Source of the DNA: Spirochaetota bacterium
GTDB lineage: Bacteria > Spirochaetota > Spirochaetia > Treponematales > Breznakiellaceae
Reading direction: 5' to 3'
Length of the DNA stretch: 11,298 nt
NCBI GenBank assembly: GCA_023406985.1
Contig: JAEXTK010000118.1
Location: forward strand, 1 to 11,298
The position numbers were made by a program, and so were the translations under genes. The notes under the pieces were generated by a model. That model made no database searches, was not told where the DNA came from, and saw nothing but the letters and a program-made list of their open reading frames with translations. Below are positions 1-6,709 of this stretch, piece by piece (the stretch's first letter is position 1; the number at the start of each line of letters is the position of its first letter).

Positions 1-1370
1 GCTTTGACCGACGCGTGGGGGGCCACCGGCAGGTAGAAGCCTTCGCCGACGTCCACGGCGAGGGAGAGGCCGACCGGCTTGGCGGACCAGGCGTCCAGGG
101 AATCGGTCTCGAAATCGAGGACGAGGACGCCCTTCTTCTTAGCCTTGGCCAGGAGGGCGTCCAGGTCCGCGAGCTCGAGGAGGGTTCGATAGGTCCCGCT
201 GACGCGGAGGGCGTCGGTGGCCGCCGGGCGGGGCGGGCCTTGGAATTCGTCCGTGCCGGGCGAACCTCCGAAGAGGCCCGCCTGGGCCTCCTTCTTGGTG
301 GAAGCCGGAGTCCCCGCGGTATCGGTCGCGCCGGGTGCGGCCGCGGCACCTTTCTTCGCGGCCGCGCCGGAACCGCTGCCGGCTTTCTCCCACGCGCGCA
401 CGGTCTCGGCCGACAGGGCTTGGGCGACGAGGCGCACCCCCTCCCGGAGGAGGACGCGGGCGCACGCGGCGCGGTCGAGGTTCTCCACGGTGAGCGAGTC
501 CAGGTCGTCCACCGCCACCGGCGCGTTGCGCTCCAGCTCGATGAGCGACCGGGAGAAGTAGGCGCTCTCCTTGCCTTCGGCGAGCTTCTTGCCCACCGCG
601 CCCTCGATGCCGGCGATGTTCTCGTAGATCGCGTCCAGCGAGCCGTACCGGGCCATGAGCTTGACCGCGGTCTTCTCTCCGACGCCCTTGACGCCGGGAA
701 CGTTGTCCGAGGTATCGCCGATGAGGGAGAGGAGGTCCCGCACCTTGACGGGCTCGACTCCCCACTCGGTCTTCACCTCGGCGGGACCGACGAACTCGTA
801 GTTCGCGCCGCCCTTGACGCTTCCCGCGCCGTACGCGGTCCCCGCCGGGCCGCTCTTGCCGGGCCGGAGCTGGTAGACCCCGTCGCCGACGAGCTGGAGC
901 AGGTCCTTGTCGGAGGAGATGATGTAGCATTGCCGGCCTTCGGCCCGACAGCGTTCGGCGAGGGTCGCGATGAGGTCGTCCGCCTCGTAGCGCTCGGTGC
1001 GGAGCATGCGCACGCCGAGGGCCGCGAGGGCCTCCTCCACGAGCGGGACCTGCGCGTGCAGGTCCTCGGGCGTCTTCTGCCGGGTGGCCTTGTACTCCGC
1101 GTAGCGTTCGTGGCGGAAGGTCGGCACGCGCGAGTCGAAGACCGCGGCGAGCCGGAGCGGCTTCACCGGCACGGGAGAAGGCGTCCCATCGGCGAGCGCC
1201 GCGGGACCCCCCTCGTCCAGCAGGGCGACGAGGCTGCGGCAGAAGCCGAACAGGGCGGAAATATTACGCCCCTCCGCGTTGCGGAGGGGCCTCGACAGGA
1301 AGGCGAAGTATGAACGGTAGATCAGTCCATACGAATCTATGAGGTACAGGGGGGGCTTTGGTACGTTCAT
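1..1370 (-). CDS. polA: DNA polymerase I, N-terminal part (5'-nuclease domain, start of 3'-5' exonuclease domain); cut by the window edge
   Basis: Repair and Okazaki-fragment polymerase. 456 codons are visible and the rest lies beyond the left edge. Residues 1-320 are the 5'-nuclease domain: LIDSYG with metal-binding Asp12, VFDSR and TFRHERY at 77-90, YEADDLIATL at 128-137, SSDKDLLQL at 152-160, and the H3TH segment GDTSDNVPGVKGVGEKTA at 218-235. Residues 331-380 are a low-complexity Gly/Ala/Lys/Pro linker. LDFETDSLD at 418-426 is the ExoI motif of the proofreading domain with both acidic residues (Asp419, Glu421), so proofreading may be intact. Compared with the E. coli protein as I remember it, there are extra stretches near 54-72 and 169-192. 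The ATG overlaps the stop of the upstream flgN-like gene as ATGA. The only SD-like bases (AAGGG) abut the start, so translation is probably coupled. Identity is certain; domain limits are approximate. Confidence 0.96.
   Translation of the reverse strand, partial: MNVPKPPLYLIDSYGLIYRSYFAFLSRPLRNAEGRNISALFGFCRSLVALLDEGGPAALADGTPSPVPVKPLRLAAVFDSRVPTFRHERYAEYKATRQKTPEDLHAQVPLVEEALAALGVRMLRTERYEADDLIATLAERCRAEGRQCYIISSDKDLLQLVGDGVYQLRPGKSGPAGTAYGAGSVKGGANYEFVGPAEVKTEWGVEPVKVRDLLSLIGDTSDNVPGVKGVGEKTAVKLMARYGSLDAIYENIAGIEGAVGKKLAEGKESAYFSRSLIELERNAPVAVDDLDSLTVENLDRAACARVLLREGVRLVAQALSAETVRAWEKAGSGSGAAAKKGAAAAPGATDTAGTPASTKKEAQAGLFGGSPGTDEFQGPPRPAATDALRVSGTYRTLLELADLDALLAKAKKKGVLVLDFETDSLDAWSAKPVGLSLAVDVGEGFYLPVAPHASVK
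1268..1290 (-). repeat. Perfect 10-bp GC-rich inverted repeat inside the 5' end of polA
   Basis: The arms at 1268-1277 and 1281-1290 are exact complements with a 3-base loop, 80 bases after the polA start codon. On the mRNA strand the stem is followed by CGUAAUAUUU, a weak U-containing tail. The segment codes for residues 27-34 (RPLRNAEG), a region conserved in polymerase I, so the symmetry may be a by-product of coding. A pausing or attenuation role is only inferred. Confidence 0.5.
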
Positions 1371-1861
1371 CCCTTGAGGTCGACGAGGGCGGCTCCGCCT
1401 GTGTCGGCGTAGACCGAGCGCCGGGAGGCGAAGGGATTGTTGCGGAGGGTCTTGATCTCGGTCCGCAGCTCTTCCATGCGCTTGGAGAGGAGGTTCCTGT
1501 TGCGCTCCGATCGGGCCACCGCCTCCGCCTTGAGTTCGTCGAGCGCGGCCTTGAGCTTGGGAACCTCGCCTTCGCGATCCGGATAGGCGGCCTTGTAGAG
1601 ATCCTCCAGGGGATCCACCACCTTCTGGATGGCGTAGATATCGGCGACGATCTGTTCCTCGAGCTCCACATGGGAGATGAGGGCCTCGGCGTCGCCCTTC
1701 TGTATGACGTCCTTCTGTTTGTCCAGCACCTGGAGGTAGTCGTGGAACCGTTCCCTCTGCTGGACCAGGAGCTCGCGGAAGCGCTTGAGCACGGCGACGC
1801 GCTGGGCGACTTCCTCTTTAGAGAGCTCCGGGGCTGACGCTTCGCGGCCGGCGGCTGCCAC
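1367..1861 (-). CDS. flgN: FlgN-like flagellar export chaperone
   Basis: A 164-residue, mostly helical, charged protein that fits the FlgN family: cytoplasmic chaperones holding the hook-filament junction proteins FlgK and FlgL before export. Heptad-like helices run from about residue 13 to 85 and from about 98 to 141. The last part (NPFASRRSVYADTGG at 142-156) resembles the conserved Asn-Pro and Arg-Arg-Ser tail I associate with spirochaete FlgN proteins. No signal peptide or membrane segment is visible. The GTG start is supported by GAGG six bases upstream and lies 8 bases after the fliS stop. The 3' end overlaps polA by 4 bases (ATGA). The assignment rests on shape, tail and the fliS neighbour; another coiled-coil flagellar protein is possible. 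Confidence 0.72.
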   Translation of the reverse strand: MAAAGREASAPELSKEEVAQRVAVLKRFRELLVQQRERFHDYLQVLDKQKDVIQKGDAEALISHVELEEQIVADIYAIQKVVDPLEDLYKAAYPDREGEVPKLKAALDELKAEAVARSERNRNLLSKRMEELRTEIKTLRNNPFASRRSVYADTGGAALVDLKG

Positions 1862-1869
1862 GCTTGGCC

Positions 1870-2316
1870 TCAGCCGGCGATATTGACGCCGCCCTTGGGG
1901 CGGCCCGCGGCTTCCGCGGAGGTTTTGGCGACGACGTCGTGCCAGGCGACGCGGAGTTCGTCCATCATGGCCCGGACGGCGCGGATGCGCTCCGCGTCGC
2001 GGGAAATGTTGGCCTGGAGCAGCTCGCGGTTGAACCAGTTGTACAGCGAAAAGAGGTTGCGCGCGATGTCGCCCCCCTGGTCGAAGTCCAGGGACGCCAT
2101 GAGTTCGGTCACGATCTCCTGGACCTTCACGATCGCGGCGTTCCGTTTCTCGATCCGCGAAGGATCGCGTTTGCCGCCCGCTTCCTGGGCAAGGATGTCG
2201 AGAGCCGTATCGAGTTGTTTCACGGCCTCGTCATAGAGCATGACGATGAGTTGTCCCTGGCTCGCGGTGCGGATCCGCGTCTCGCGGTAAGCCGACAATG
2301 CGTTCGGATACGCCAA
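1870..2316 (-). CDS. fliS: Flagellar export chaperone FliS, TTG start
   Basis: FliS binds the C-terminal end of flagellin in the cytoplasm, prevents early polymerisation and guides it to the type III flagellar export gate. The family signature is clear: AYPNALSAYRETRIRTASQGQLIVMLYDEAVKQL corresponds to the N..Y..t.v.TAsp.eLi.MLYdgai pattern (given here in two parts: AYPNALSAYRETRIRTAS, then QGQLIVMLYDEAVKQL). Four helices follow, with LFSLYNWFNRELLQANI matching the usual helix 4 region. I chose TTG at 2316-2314, giving 148 residues, close to the usual 130-150. GGAGGGG sits 7 bases upstream of that codon, whereas the in-frame GTG at 2376 has no SD and adds 20 non-conserved residues. It heads the fliS-flgN-polA cluster. 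Confidence 0.93.
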   Translation of the reverse strand: MAYPNALSAYRETRIRTASQGQLIVMLYDEAVKQLDTALDILAQEAGGKRDPSRIEKRNAAIVKVQEIVTELMASLDFDQGGDIARNLFSLYNWFNRELLQANISRDAERIRAVRAMMDELRVAWHDVVAKTSAEAAGRPKGGVNIAG

Positions 2317-2330
2317 ATCGATTCCCCTCC
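2317..2330 (-). promoter_or_regulatory. Ribosome binding site that sets the fliS TTG start
   Basis: GGAGGGG at 2330-2324 is a strong Shine-Dalgarno match, followed by a 7-base spacer and TTG. The conserved FliS N-terminus begins right after this codon, so the site decides the start against the upstream GTG at 2376. Confidence 0.8.
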
Positions 2331-2359
2331 GTTCTCGCTCGGTAGTGAGCTCACCCACA

Positions 2360-2387
2360 ATATCGGCGCGGCCCACTCCATCGTAAA
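2360..2387 (-). promoter_or_regulatory. Putative flagellar sigma-28-type promoter for fliS-flgN-polA
   Basis: GCCGATAT at 2367-2360 is identical to the -10 element known for the flagellar sigma factor (SigD of Bacillus subtilis; FliA uses GCCGATAA). A -35 at normal distance is weak: TTTA at 2387-2384, 16 bases upstream, against the expected TAAA. A true TAAA exists at 2394-2391 but is 23 bases away, which is too far. A start near 2353 would give a leader of about 37 bases. The flagellar function of the first two genes supports the call; the weak -35 lowers it. Confidence 0.5.
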
Positions 2388-2400
2388 GCCTTTAGATCGC

Positions 2401-2417
2401 AAAATCCATAGGTGGAT
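2401..2417 (-). terminator. Weak hairpin with T-run between galK and fliS
   Basis: On the minus strand ATCCA, a 4-base loop and TGGAT form a 5-bp stem, extendable by two G-U pairs, running into TTTT. It lies about 33 bases after the galK stop and before the fliS promoter, the right place for a galK terminator. The stem is short and AT-containing, so it could be chance. Confidence 0.25.
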
Positions 2418-2449
2418 CCGGGGTGAGCCCGCATCCTCCGTCCGGACCT

Positions 2450-3793
2450 TCAGAACCGGATCTCCGCCGCGCCGACCGGCCTGATCCGGAGCGCCGTGAC
2501 GGCTTTCTCCCCGAATACGGGCCGCATCCACGCGACGTAGCCGGGCACCGCCTCCGTAGGGATATAGGCCTGGATAGTCCCCGCGAAACCGCCGCCGTGC
2601 ACGCGGCATACGCCGTGCTTGCGGTCCGCGCCCAAGGTGGCGAGGTATTCGCGGGTGAGGGCGAGCGCGAGGGAGACCCCCTGCTCCACCGGAAGCTTCG
2701 GCGTGAAGACGTTCTGGAGGAGTTCCCAGGACGAGTCGCCCGATTCGCCCACGAGGCGGAGGAAGGAGGCGACCGCCGCGTCCCTGGCGGCGCCGTCGCG
2801 CGCGGCCGCGGCGGCGTTCGCCGCCGTCAGCGCGGCGAGCATGGCGTCCACCCGCTCGTTCTCCGCGAGGAAGTGGAAGGCGCGCAGCAGGGCCCGGTCC
2901 CCTACCTTGGCGCGAAGCGAGCCCGCGGCCGCGAGGAGTTCCTTCCGGGAGACGTCGCGGAGGACCGTCTTCCCGAAGGCTGCCGCGACGGCCTTCATCT
3001 CCGCGGGCACGGCCGCGTAATCGGCCGTGAGGTCGGCATGGTTACCGCCGGTGTTCACGACGCAGAGCGCGTAGCCGGCCCCCGCGAGGTCGAAATCGAC
3101 GTTCTTGACGACGGGCCTGGCCGGATCGGCGAAGTCGATGGCGACCGCGCCGCCGGAGGCGCAGGCCACCTGGTCCATGAGGCCGCAGGGCTTGCCGAAG
3201 TATACGTTCTCCGCCTTCTGGCCGATCTGGGCGATCTCCACGGCGGACCGCTTCCCTTCGCCGTAGAGGCAGTCGAAGATGGTGCCGAAGAGGACTTCCA
3301 TGGCGGCGGAGGAGGAGAGGCCGGACCCCGAGAGTACGTTGGACGCCGCGTTCGCGGTGAAGCCGCGGACCTTCACGCCGCGGGCGGCGAACTCGGCGGC
3401 GATGCCGCGGACGAGGGCCTCGGTGGTCCCCTCTTCCTCTTTTTTCGCGGCGAGGTCGGCGACGTCCACCACCACGTCCGGATAGCCCGTGGACCGGAAG
3501 CGGACCGTGGTGTCGGCCCGCCTCGCCACGAAGGCGACGGCGTCCAACTGGATGGAGGCGGCGAGCACCTTGCCGTGGTTGTGGTCGGTGTGGTTGCCGC
3601 CGAGCTCGGTGCGGCCGGCGGCGGTGAAGACGCGGAGGTCGTCGGCGGTTTCCGGAAAGGCCGCGAGGGTGGCCGCGGCCAGGTCCAGGTAGCGGCCGCG
3701 GGCGGCGGCGACCGCCTCTTCCCCGTACAGCCGGGCGAAGATCGCGTCGGCCTCCTTCGATTCGATGCGTTCGATCAGCGCGTCAGCCTTCAT
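2450..3793 (-). CDS. galK: Galactokinase (GHMP kinase family)
   Basis: Cytoplasmic enzyme that phosphorylates alpha-D-galactose to galactose 1-phosphate with ATP, the first committed step of the Leloir pathway. The 447 residues carry the family marks: GRTELGGNHTDHNHG at 60-74 (sugar-binding motif, with the catalytic-site Arg61), the phosphate-binding loop SGSGLSSSAA at 155-164, MDQ at 206-208 with the probable catalytic base Asp207, and VHGGGFAG at 398-405 (GHMP motif 3). The motif-1 form GGNHTDHNHG differs from the enterobacterial IGEHTDYNDG; I recall this variant from Clostridia and spirochaetes. An N-terminal extension of roughly 25 residues precedes the usual start of the fold. ATG overlaps the galT stop as ATGA, with GGAG 8 bases upstream inside galT, so the two are translated as a coupled pair. 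Confidence 0.95.
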   Translation of the reverse strand: MKADALIERIESKEADAIFARLYGEEAVAAARGRYLDLAAATLAAFPETADDLRVFTAAGRTELGGNHTDHNHGKVLAASIQLDAVAFVARRADTTVRFRSTGYPDVVVDVADLAAKKEEEGTTEALVRGIAAEFAARGVKVRGFTANAASNVLSGSGLSSSAAMEVLFGTIFDCLYGEGKRSAVEIAQIGQKAENVYFGKPCGLMDQVACASGGAVAIDFADPARPVVKNVDFDLAGAGYALCVVNTGGNHADLTADYAAVPAEMKAVAAAFGKTVLRDVSRKELLAAAGSLRAKVGDRALLRAFHFLAENERVDAMLAALTAANAAAAARDGAARDAAVASFLRLVGESGDSSWELLQNVFTPKLPVEQGVSLALALTREYLATLGADRKHGVCRVHGGGFAGTIQAYIPTEAVPGYVAWMRPVFGEKAVTALRIRPVGAAEIRF

Positions 3794-4869
3794 GCGTTGG
3801 TCTCCAGGTAGTGGGTCTCGGAAAGGCCGGCCAGGCGCGCGGCGGCCGATTCGGCGGTGATGTCCCGTTGGGGCATGGCGAGGAGCTCGAAGCCGACCAT
3901 GAACTTCCGCACCGTGGCGCTCCGGAGGAGGGGCGGATAGTAGTGCACGTGGAAGTGCCAGGCGGCCTCCTGGGCCAGCCGGTCCGCGGCGGAATCCGCG
4001 GCCTCCGGGGCGCTCTTGGTCGGCTTCTGGTGGAAGCCCATGGAGTAGGGGAAGGAGGTCAGGAAGAGGTTGTCGTACCGCGTCCCCATGCGCTTGAGCG
4101 CGTCGGCGAAATCAGCCTTCTCTTCGGCGGTGAGCTGGTCGATGGAAGAAAGGTGTCGCTTGGGCAGGATCATCGTCTCGTAGGGCCAGACCGCCCAGAA
4201 GGGCACGAGCGCCACGAAGGAATCGTTCTGGAAGACGATGCGCTCGTTCTTCTTGAGCTCGAGCTCGACGTAATCGCAGAGGAGGCAGGATCCGCGTCGC
4301 GCGCGGCGTTCGCGCTGCATGCGGTCCTCCCGGGCGGGCAGGTCGGGGACGCGCTCGGTGGCCCAGATCTGGCAGTGCGGATGCGGATTGGAGCAGCCCA
4401 TGACCGCGCCGCGGTTCTCGAAGATCTGGACGTACGATATGGAAGGATCCGCTCCGAGCGTCACGTAGCGTTCGGTCCAGACGCCGATCACCGATTCGAT
4501 GGCCTTCCGGTCCATGCGCGAAAGGGTGAGGTCGTGGCGGGGGGAGAAGCAGAGGACCTCGCAGCGGCCGCGTTCGGTCTCGGCGCGGAGGAGTCCGTCC
4601 TCGTCCATGCGCTCGGCGGGGGTGTCGGCGAGGAGGGCGGCGAAGTCGTTCGGGAAGGCGAAGACGCCGTCGTAGGCCGGGTTCTTCACCCCGCCGGCCC
4701 GTTCGTTCCCCGGGCAGAGGTAGCAACTCGGATCATAGGAAGGCAGTCCGTCGATGGTCGGCTTTTCCACCTGCCCCTGCCAGGGGCGCTTGGTTCGGTG
4801 GGGGGAGACCAGTACCCACTCGCCCGCGAGGGGGTTGTATCGCCGCTGGGGGTGATCCGCTACGTGCAT
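3790..4869 (-). CDS. galT: Galactose-1-phosphate uridylyltransferase
   Basis: Transfers UMP from UDP-glucose to galactose 1-phosphate, giving UDP-galactose and glucose 1-phosphate in the cytoplasm. In the 359-residue protein the active-site triad HPH is at 163-165 in SNPHPHCQIWA, with His165 as nucleophile and Gln167 following. Probable structural zinc ligands are Cys49, Cys52, His112 and His163. The C-terminal signature HFHVHYYPP at 305-313 and LLRSATVRKFMVGFELL are diagnostic of the class-I (histidine-triad-like) GalT. A further CLLC pair at 195-198 could bind another metal but this is not shown. The ATG has AAGGAG 8 bases upstream. First gene of the galTK unit, ending in a 4-base overlap with galK; the epimerase galE is not in the window. 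Confidence 0.97.
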   Translation of the reverse strand: MHVADHPQRRYNPLAGEWVLVSPHRTKRPWQGQVEKPTIDGLPSYDPSCYLCPGNERAGGVKNPAYDGVFAFPNDFAALLADTPAERMDEDGLLRAETERGRCEVLCFSPRHDLTLSRMDRKAIESVIGVWTERYVTLGADPSISYVQIFENRGAVMGCSNPHPHCQIWATERVPDLPAREDRMQRERRARRGSCLLCDYVELELKKNERIVFQNDSFVALVPFWAVWPYETMILPKRHLSSIDQLTAEEKADFADALKRMGTRYDNLFLTSFPYSMGFHQKPTKSAPEAADSAADRLAQEAAWHFHVHYYPPLLRSATVRKFMVGFELLAMPQRDITAESAAARLAGLSETHYLETNA

Positions 4870-4927
4870 CGCTCGAACTCCTTGGCCGGGATCCTTGGTC
4901 CGGCGCGTCGGCCGGTTCCTCCGGTCG

Positions 4928-4956
4928 ATAGTACCCGGACCTCGCGATTCGGTAAA
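4928..4956 (-). promoter_or_regulatory. Putative sigma-70-type promoter for galTK
   Basis: TTTACC (-35, 4956-4951) and TACTAT (-10, 4933-4928) on the minus strand are separated by exactly 17 bases, each matching 4 of 6 consensus positions. The predicted start near 4921 leaves a leader of about 52 bases before the galT ATG. The -35 touches that of the rightward promoter at 4957. No inverted repeat that I would call a galactose-regulator operator was seen. Confidence 0.5.
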
Positions 4957-4985
4957 GTGACGGGGGAACGGATTTTCAGTATTCT
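4957..4985 (+). promoter_or_regulatory. Putative sigma-70-type promoter for the DUF432-like/mscS operon, leaderless
   Basis: GTGACG (-35, 4957-4962) and TATTCT (-10, 4980-4985) are 17 bases apart, each matching 4 of 6. The expected start, 7 bases after the -10, is the A of the ATG at 4992. No Shine-Dalgarno sequence precedes that ATG, which fits a leaderless message. Confidence 0.55.
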
Positions 4986-4991
4986 GATGTC

Positions 4992-5780
4992 ATGTGGGAT
5001 CAGTTCGAGCCGGAAGAGACGCGCTGGTATCGATGGCGGCTGGACGGGGCCGCGGCGTACCTGAGGAAGAACGGCGACGAATGGCGGACCGTCTTCGCGC
5101 CGGCCCGTTTCCAGGACCTCCGGGCCGACGCGGGCGGCCCCGAGCCGGCGGAACCGCCGAGCGATGCCGCGGCATCCTTCGCGGTCGCGCACGCGTCCTC
5201 CGTCGCCCTGCGCCCGCGGATGAGCGAGCGCCCCTACCTCGTGCTTTCCCGCAACGACGTCCGCATCCTGAGCGGGGCGGAAGCCCGCTTCGACGTGGCC
5301 CTGCCGGTCCTCTTCCGGTTCGAGCTGCCCGGCGGAGAGGGCGTGGGCGAGGCTATGCCGTACCGCCTGTCCAACACCTGGTTCGGGGACAAGACCGGCG
5401 GCTCGCTGTGTTGGTCCCTCCCGATCGCCCTCGATCCCCGGTGCCGCGGCGAGGCGGAGGACGAACGCGCGGCCGCCGCGCCGCGCGCGTGCCGGTCCCT
5501 CGTCCGGTGCGAAATCGTCGTGCGCAACGATTCGAGGACACCCCTGGAACTCAAGCGGCTCGCGGTCTACACCGAGCTCCTCAATATCTACGAAGTCGCC
5601 GGCCGCCTCGCGACGGATACGGTGCAGGTGGACGGGCTCGCCGACGGCGGCCTCCGCATGAGCGTGGGTGAGGCGCCGCCGGACGCCGGGCGGAGGCTCC
5701 TGACCCCGGCGCGGGTCGGCCAGCGGGAGATGCTCGTGCGGCGCGGCGTGAATTTCCTCCGCGCGGTCACGGGAATGTAG
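4992..5780 (+). CDS. DUF432-like protein of unknown function, paired with an MscS channel
   Basis: 262 residues with no signal peptide, no convincing membrane helix and a predicted mix of beta strands, so probably cytoplasmic. Features that recall the DUF432 family are a PYLVLSRNDVRILSGAEARF stretch at 79-98, a central SNTWFGDKTGGSLCW segment at about 123-137, and a late beta-rich part that includes LVRCEIVVRNDSRTPLEL. Residues 154-168 (about) are an Ala/Arg/Glu-rich insertion. The family assignment is from memory and uncertain. The stop is 15 bases before the GTG of an MscS-type channel gene, and DUF432 genes next to mechanosensitive channels are something I recall from other genomes. A soluble partner or modulator of the channel is a reasonable guess, not shown. 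The start has no SD and appears leaderless. Confidence 0.55.
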   Translation: MWDQFEPEETRWYRWRLDGAAAYLRKNGDEWRTVFAPARFQDLRADAGGPEPAEPPSDAAASFAVAHASSVALRPRMSERPYLVLSRNDVRILSGAEARFDVALPVLFRFELPGGEGVGEAMPYRLSNTWFGDKTGGSLCWSLPIALDPRCRGEAEDERAAAAPRACRSLVRCEIVVRNDSRTPLELKRLAVYTELLNIYEVAGRLATDTVQVDGLADGGLRMSVGEAPPDAGRRLLTPARVGQREMLVRRGVNFLRAVTGM

Positions 5781-5795
5781 GGAAGGAGGCTCGCG

Positions 5796-6638
5796 GTGGA
5801 CTTCGCGAAGATACTGGACGGCGTGCGGACCGGGCTCTCATCGTTATCCGAGCCCGATTTCTATGGGAACTTGCTCGGCGTAGCGGGACTCGTGGTCCTC
5901 GTCCTCGTATCCTTCAAGGTGGTCCAGGTCGCGGTCGTACGCTTCCTCAAGGGACGGGTGGCGGATTCCAAGGCGGCCTTGGCGGGACGGTTGATCCGGT
6001 ACGCCGCCTTCACGGTGGCCGCTATGACCGTCTTCAACCGCCTCGGCATCGACTTGTCGGCCCTACTCGGCGCGGCCGGCATCGCGGGCATCGCCGTCGG
6101 TTTCGCCGCCCAGACGTCCGTATCGAACGTCATCTCCGGTCTCTTCCTGATCTCCGAAAAACCGTTCCAGGTGGGCGACGTGATCCAGGTGGGGGACGTC
6201 TCGGGGACCGTGCAATCCATCGACTTCCTCTCGGTCAAGATCCAGACCTTCGACAACCGGTTCATCCGGGTTCCCAACGAGACCATCATCAAGTCCAACG
6301 TGGTGAACGTCACCCGGTACCCCATCCGCCGCCTCGACGTCTGGGTCACCGTTTCGTACCGGACGGACCTGGAACGCGCGGTGGCCGCGCTCAAGGAGAT
6401 AGCCGCGGAAAACGTCTACGTCCTCGACAACCCGGAACCGCTCATCGTGCTGGACAAGTTCGAAGCCTCCGGCGTCCTCATCCTCTTCGGCCTCTGGTTC
6501 GAGAAGGCGGACTACCTCGCGCTCAAGAATTCGATCATGATCGACCTGAAGAAGCGCTTCGAGGCCGAGGGGATCGAGATCCCGCTCCCGCAGCTCGACG
6601 TGCGCCTCTCGGGGCCGCTCGGCGGCGCGCCGCGCTAG
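5796..6638 (+). CDS. mscS: Small-conductance mechanosensitive channel, MscS family
   Basis: Inner-membrane channel that opens under membrane tension and releases solutes on hypo-osmotic shock. At 280 residues it is the size of E. coli MscS. Three hydrophobic helices lie at about 24-50, 66-82 and 86-118. The pore helix is rich in Gly/Ala (LGAAGIAGIAVGFAAQTSVS at 91-110) and runs into the family hallmark NVISGLFLISEKPFQVGD at 111-128. The cytoplasmic beta domain shows GTVQSIDFLSVKIQTFDN and IRVPNETIIKSNVVNVTR, and the C-terminal domain ends with IPLPQLDVRL. The GTG start has AAGGAGG six bases upstream. It follows the DUF432-like gene by 15 bases, so both are likely on one transcript. Confidence 0.94.
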   Translation: MDFAKILDGVRTGLSSLSEPDFYGNLLGVAGLVVLVLVSFKVVQVAVVRFLKGRVADSKAALAGRLIRYAAFTVAAMTVFNRLGIDLSALLGAAGIAGIAVGFAAQTSVSNVISGLFLISEKPFQVGDVIQVGDVSGTVQSIDFLSVKIQTFDNRFIRVPNETIIKSNVVNVTRYPIRRLDVWVTVSYRTDLERAVAALKEIAAENVYVLDNPEPLIVLDKFEASGVLILFGLWFEKADYLALKNSIMIDLKKRFEAEGIEIPLPQLDVRLSGPLGGAPR

Positions 6639-6644
6639 GGCGGG

Positions 6645-6675
6645 TCGGCCGGGTCGCTTTCCCCTCCCGGCCCGA
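6645..6675 (+). terminator. Possible terminator hairpin after mscS
   Basis: TCGGCCGGG (6645-6653) pairs with CCCGGCCCGA (6666-6675), leaving one bulged C and a 12-base loop. A mixed pyrimidine tail TTCAGTATCTTCTTC follows instead of a clean T-run. It begins 6 bases after the mscS stop, where a terminator is expected, but it overlaps the proposed ftsH promoter. Confidence 0.3.
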
Positions 6676-6686
6676 TTCAGTATCTT
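6658..6686 (+). promoter_or_regulatory. Weak sigma-70-type promoter for ftsH
   Basis: TATCTT (-10, 6681-6686) is preceded by TTTCCC (6658-6663) at 17 bases, a poor -35 with 3 of 6 matches. The predicted start near 6693 gives a leader of about 17 bases containing the GGAG at 6698-6701. The bases around the -10 (ATTCAGTAT) closely resemble those of the promoter before 4992. Confidence 0.35.
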
Positions 6687-6709
6687 CTTCATCAAATGGA
6701 GATCAACGC

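Noticed and set aside
15..1313. Long open frame on the plus strand opposite polA (432 codons)
   Set aside because: The minus strand carries unmistakable polymerase I motifs. The plus frame is Arg/Gly/Glu/Leu-rich with no recognisable domain, as expected of an antisense shadow in high-GC DNA.
2391..2394. TAAA on the minus strand as the -35 of the flagellar promoter
   Set aside because: It is 23 bases from the GCCGATAT box, against the 14-16 known for this promoter class.
2423..3811. Long open frame on the plus strand opposite galK (462 codons)
   Set aside because: Composition is typical of a shadow (Gly, Glu, Arg, Val), with no SD or motif; galK on the other strand is certain.
3811..5064. 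Open frame on the plus strand opposite galT, running into the DUF432-like gene
   Set aside because: It ends inside a different real gene and lacks any domain; galT motifs on the other strand are diagnostic.
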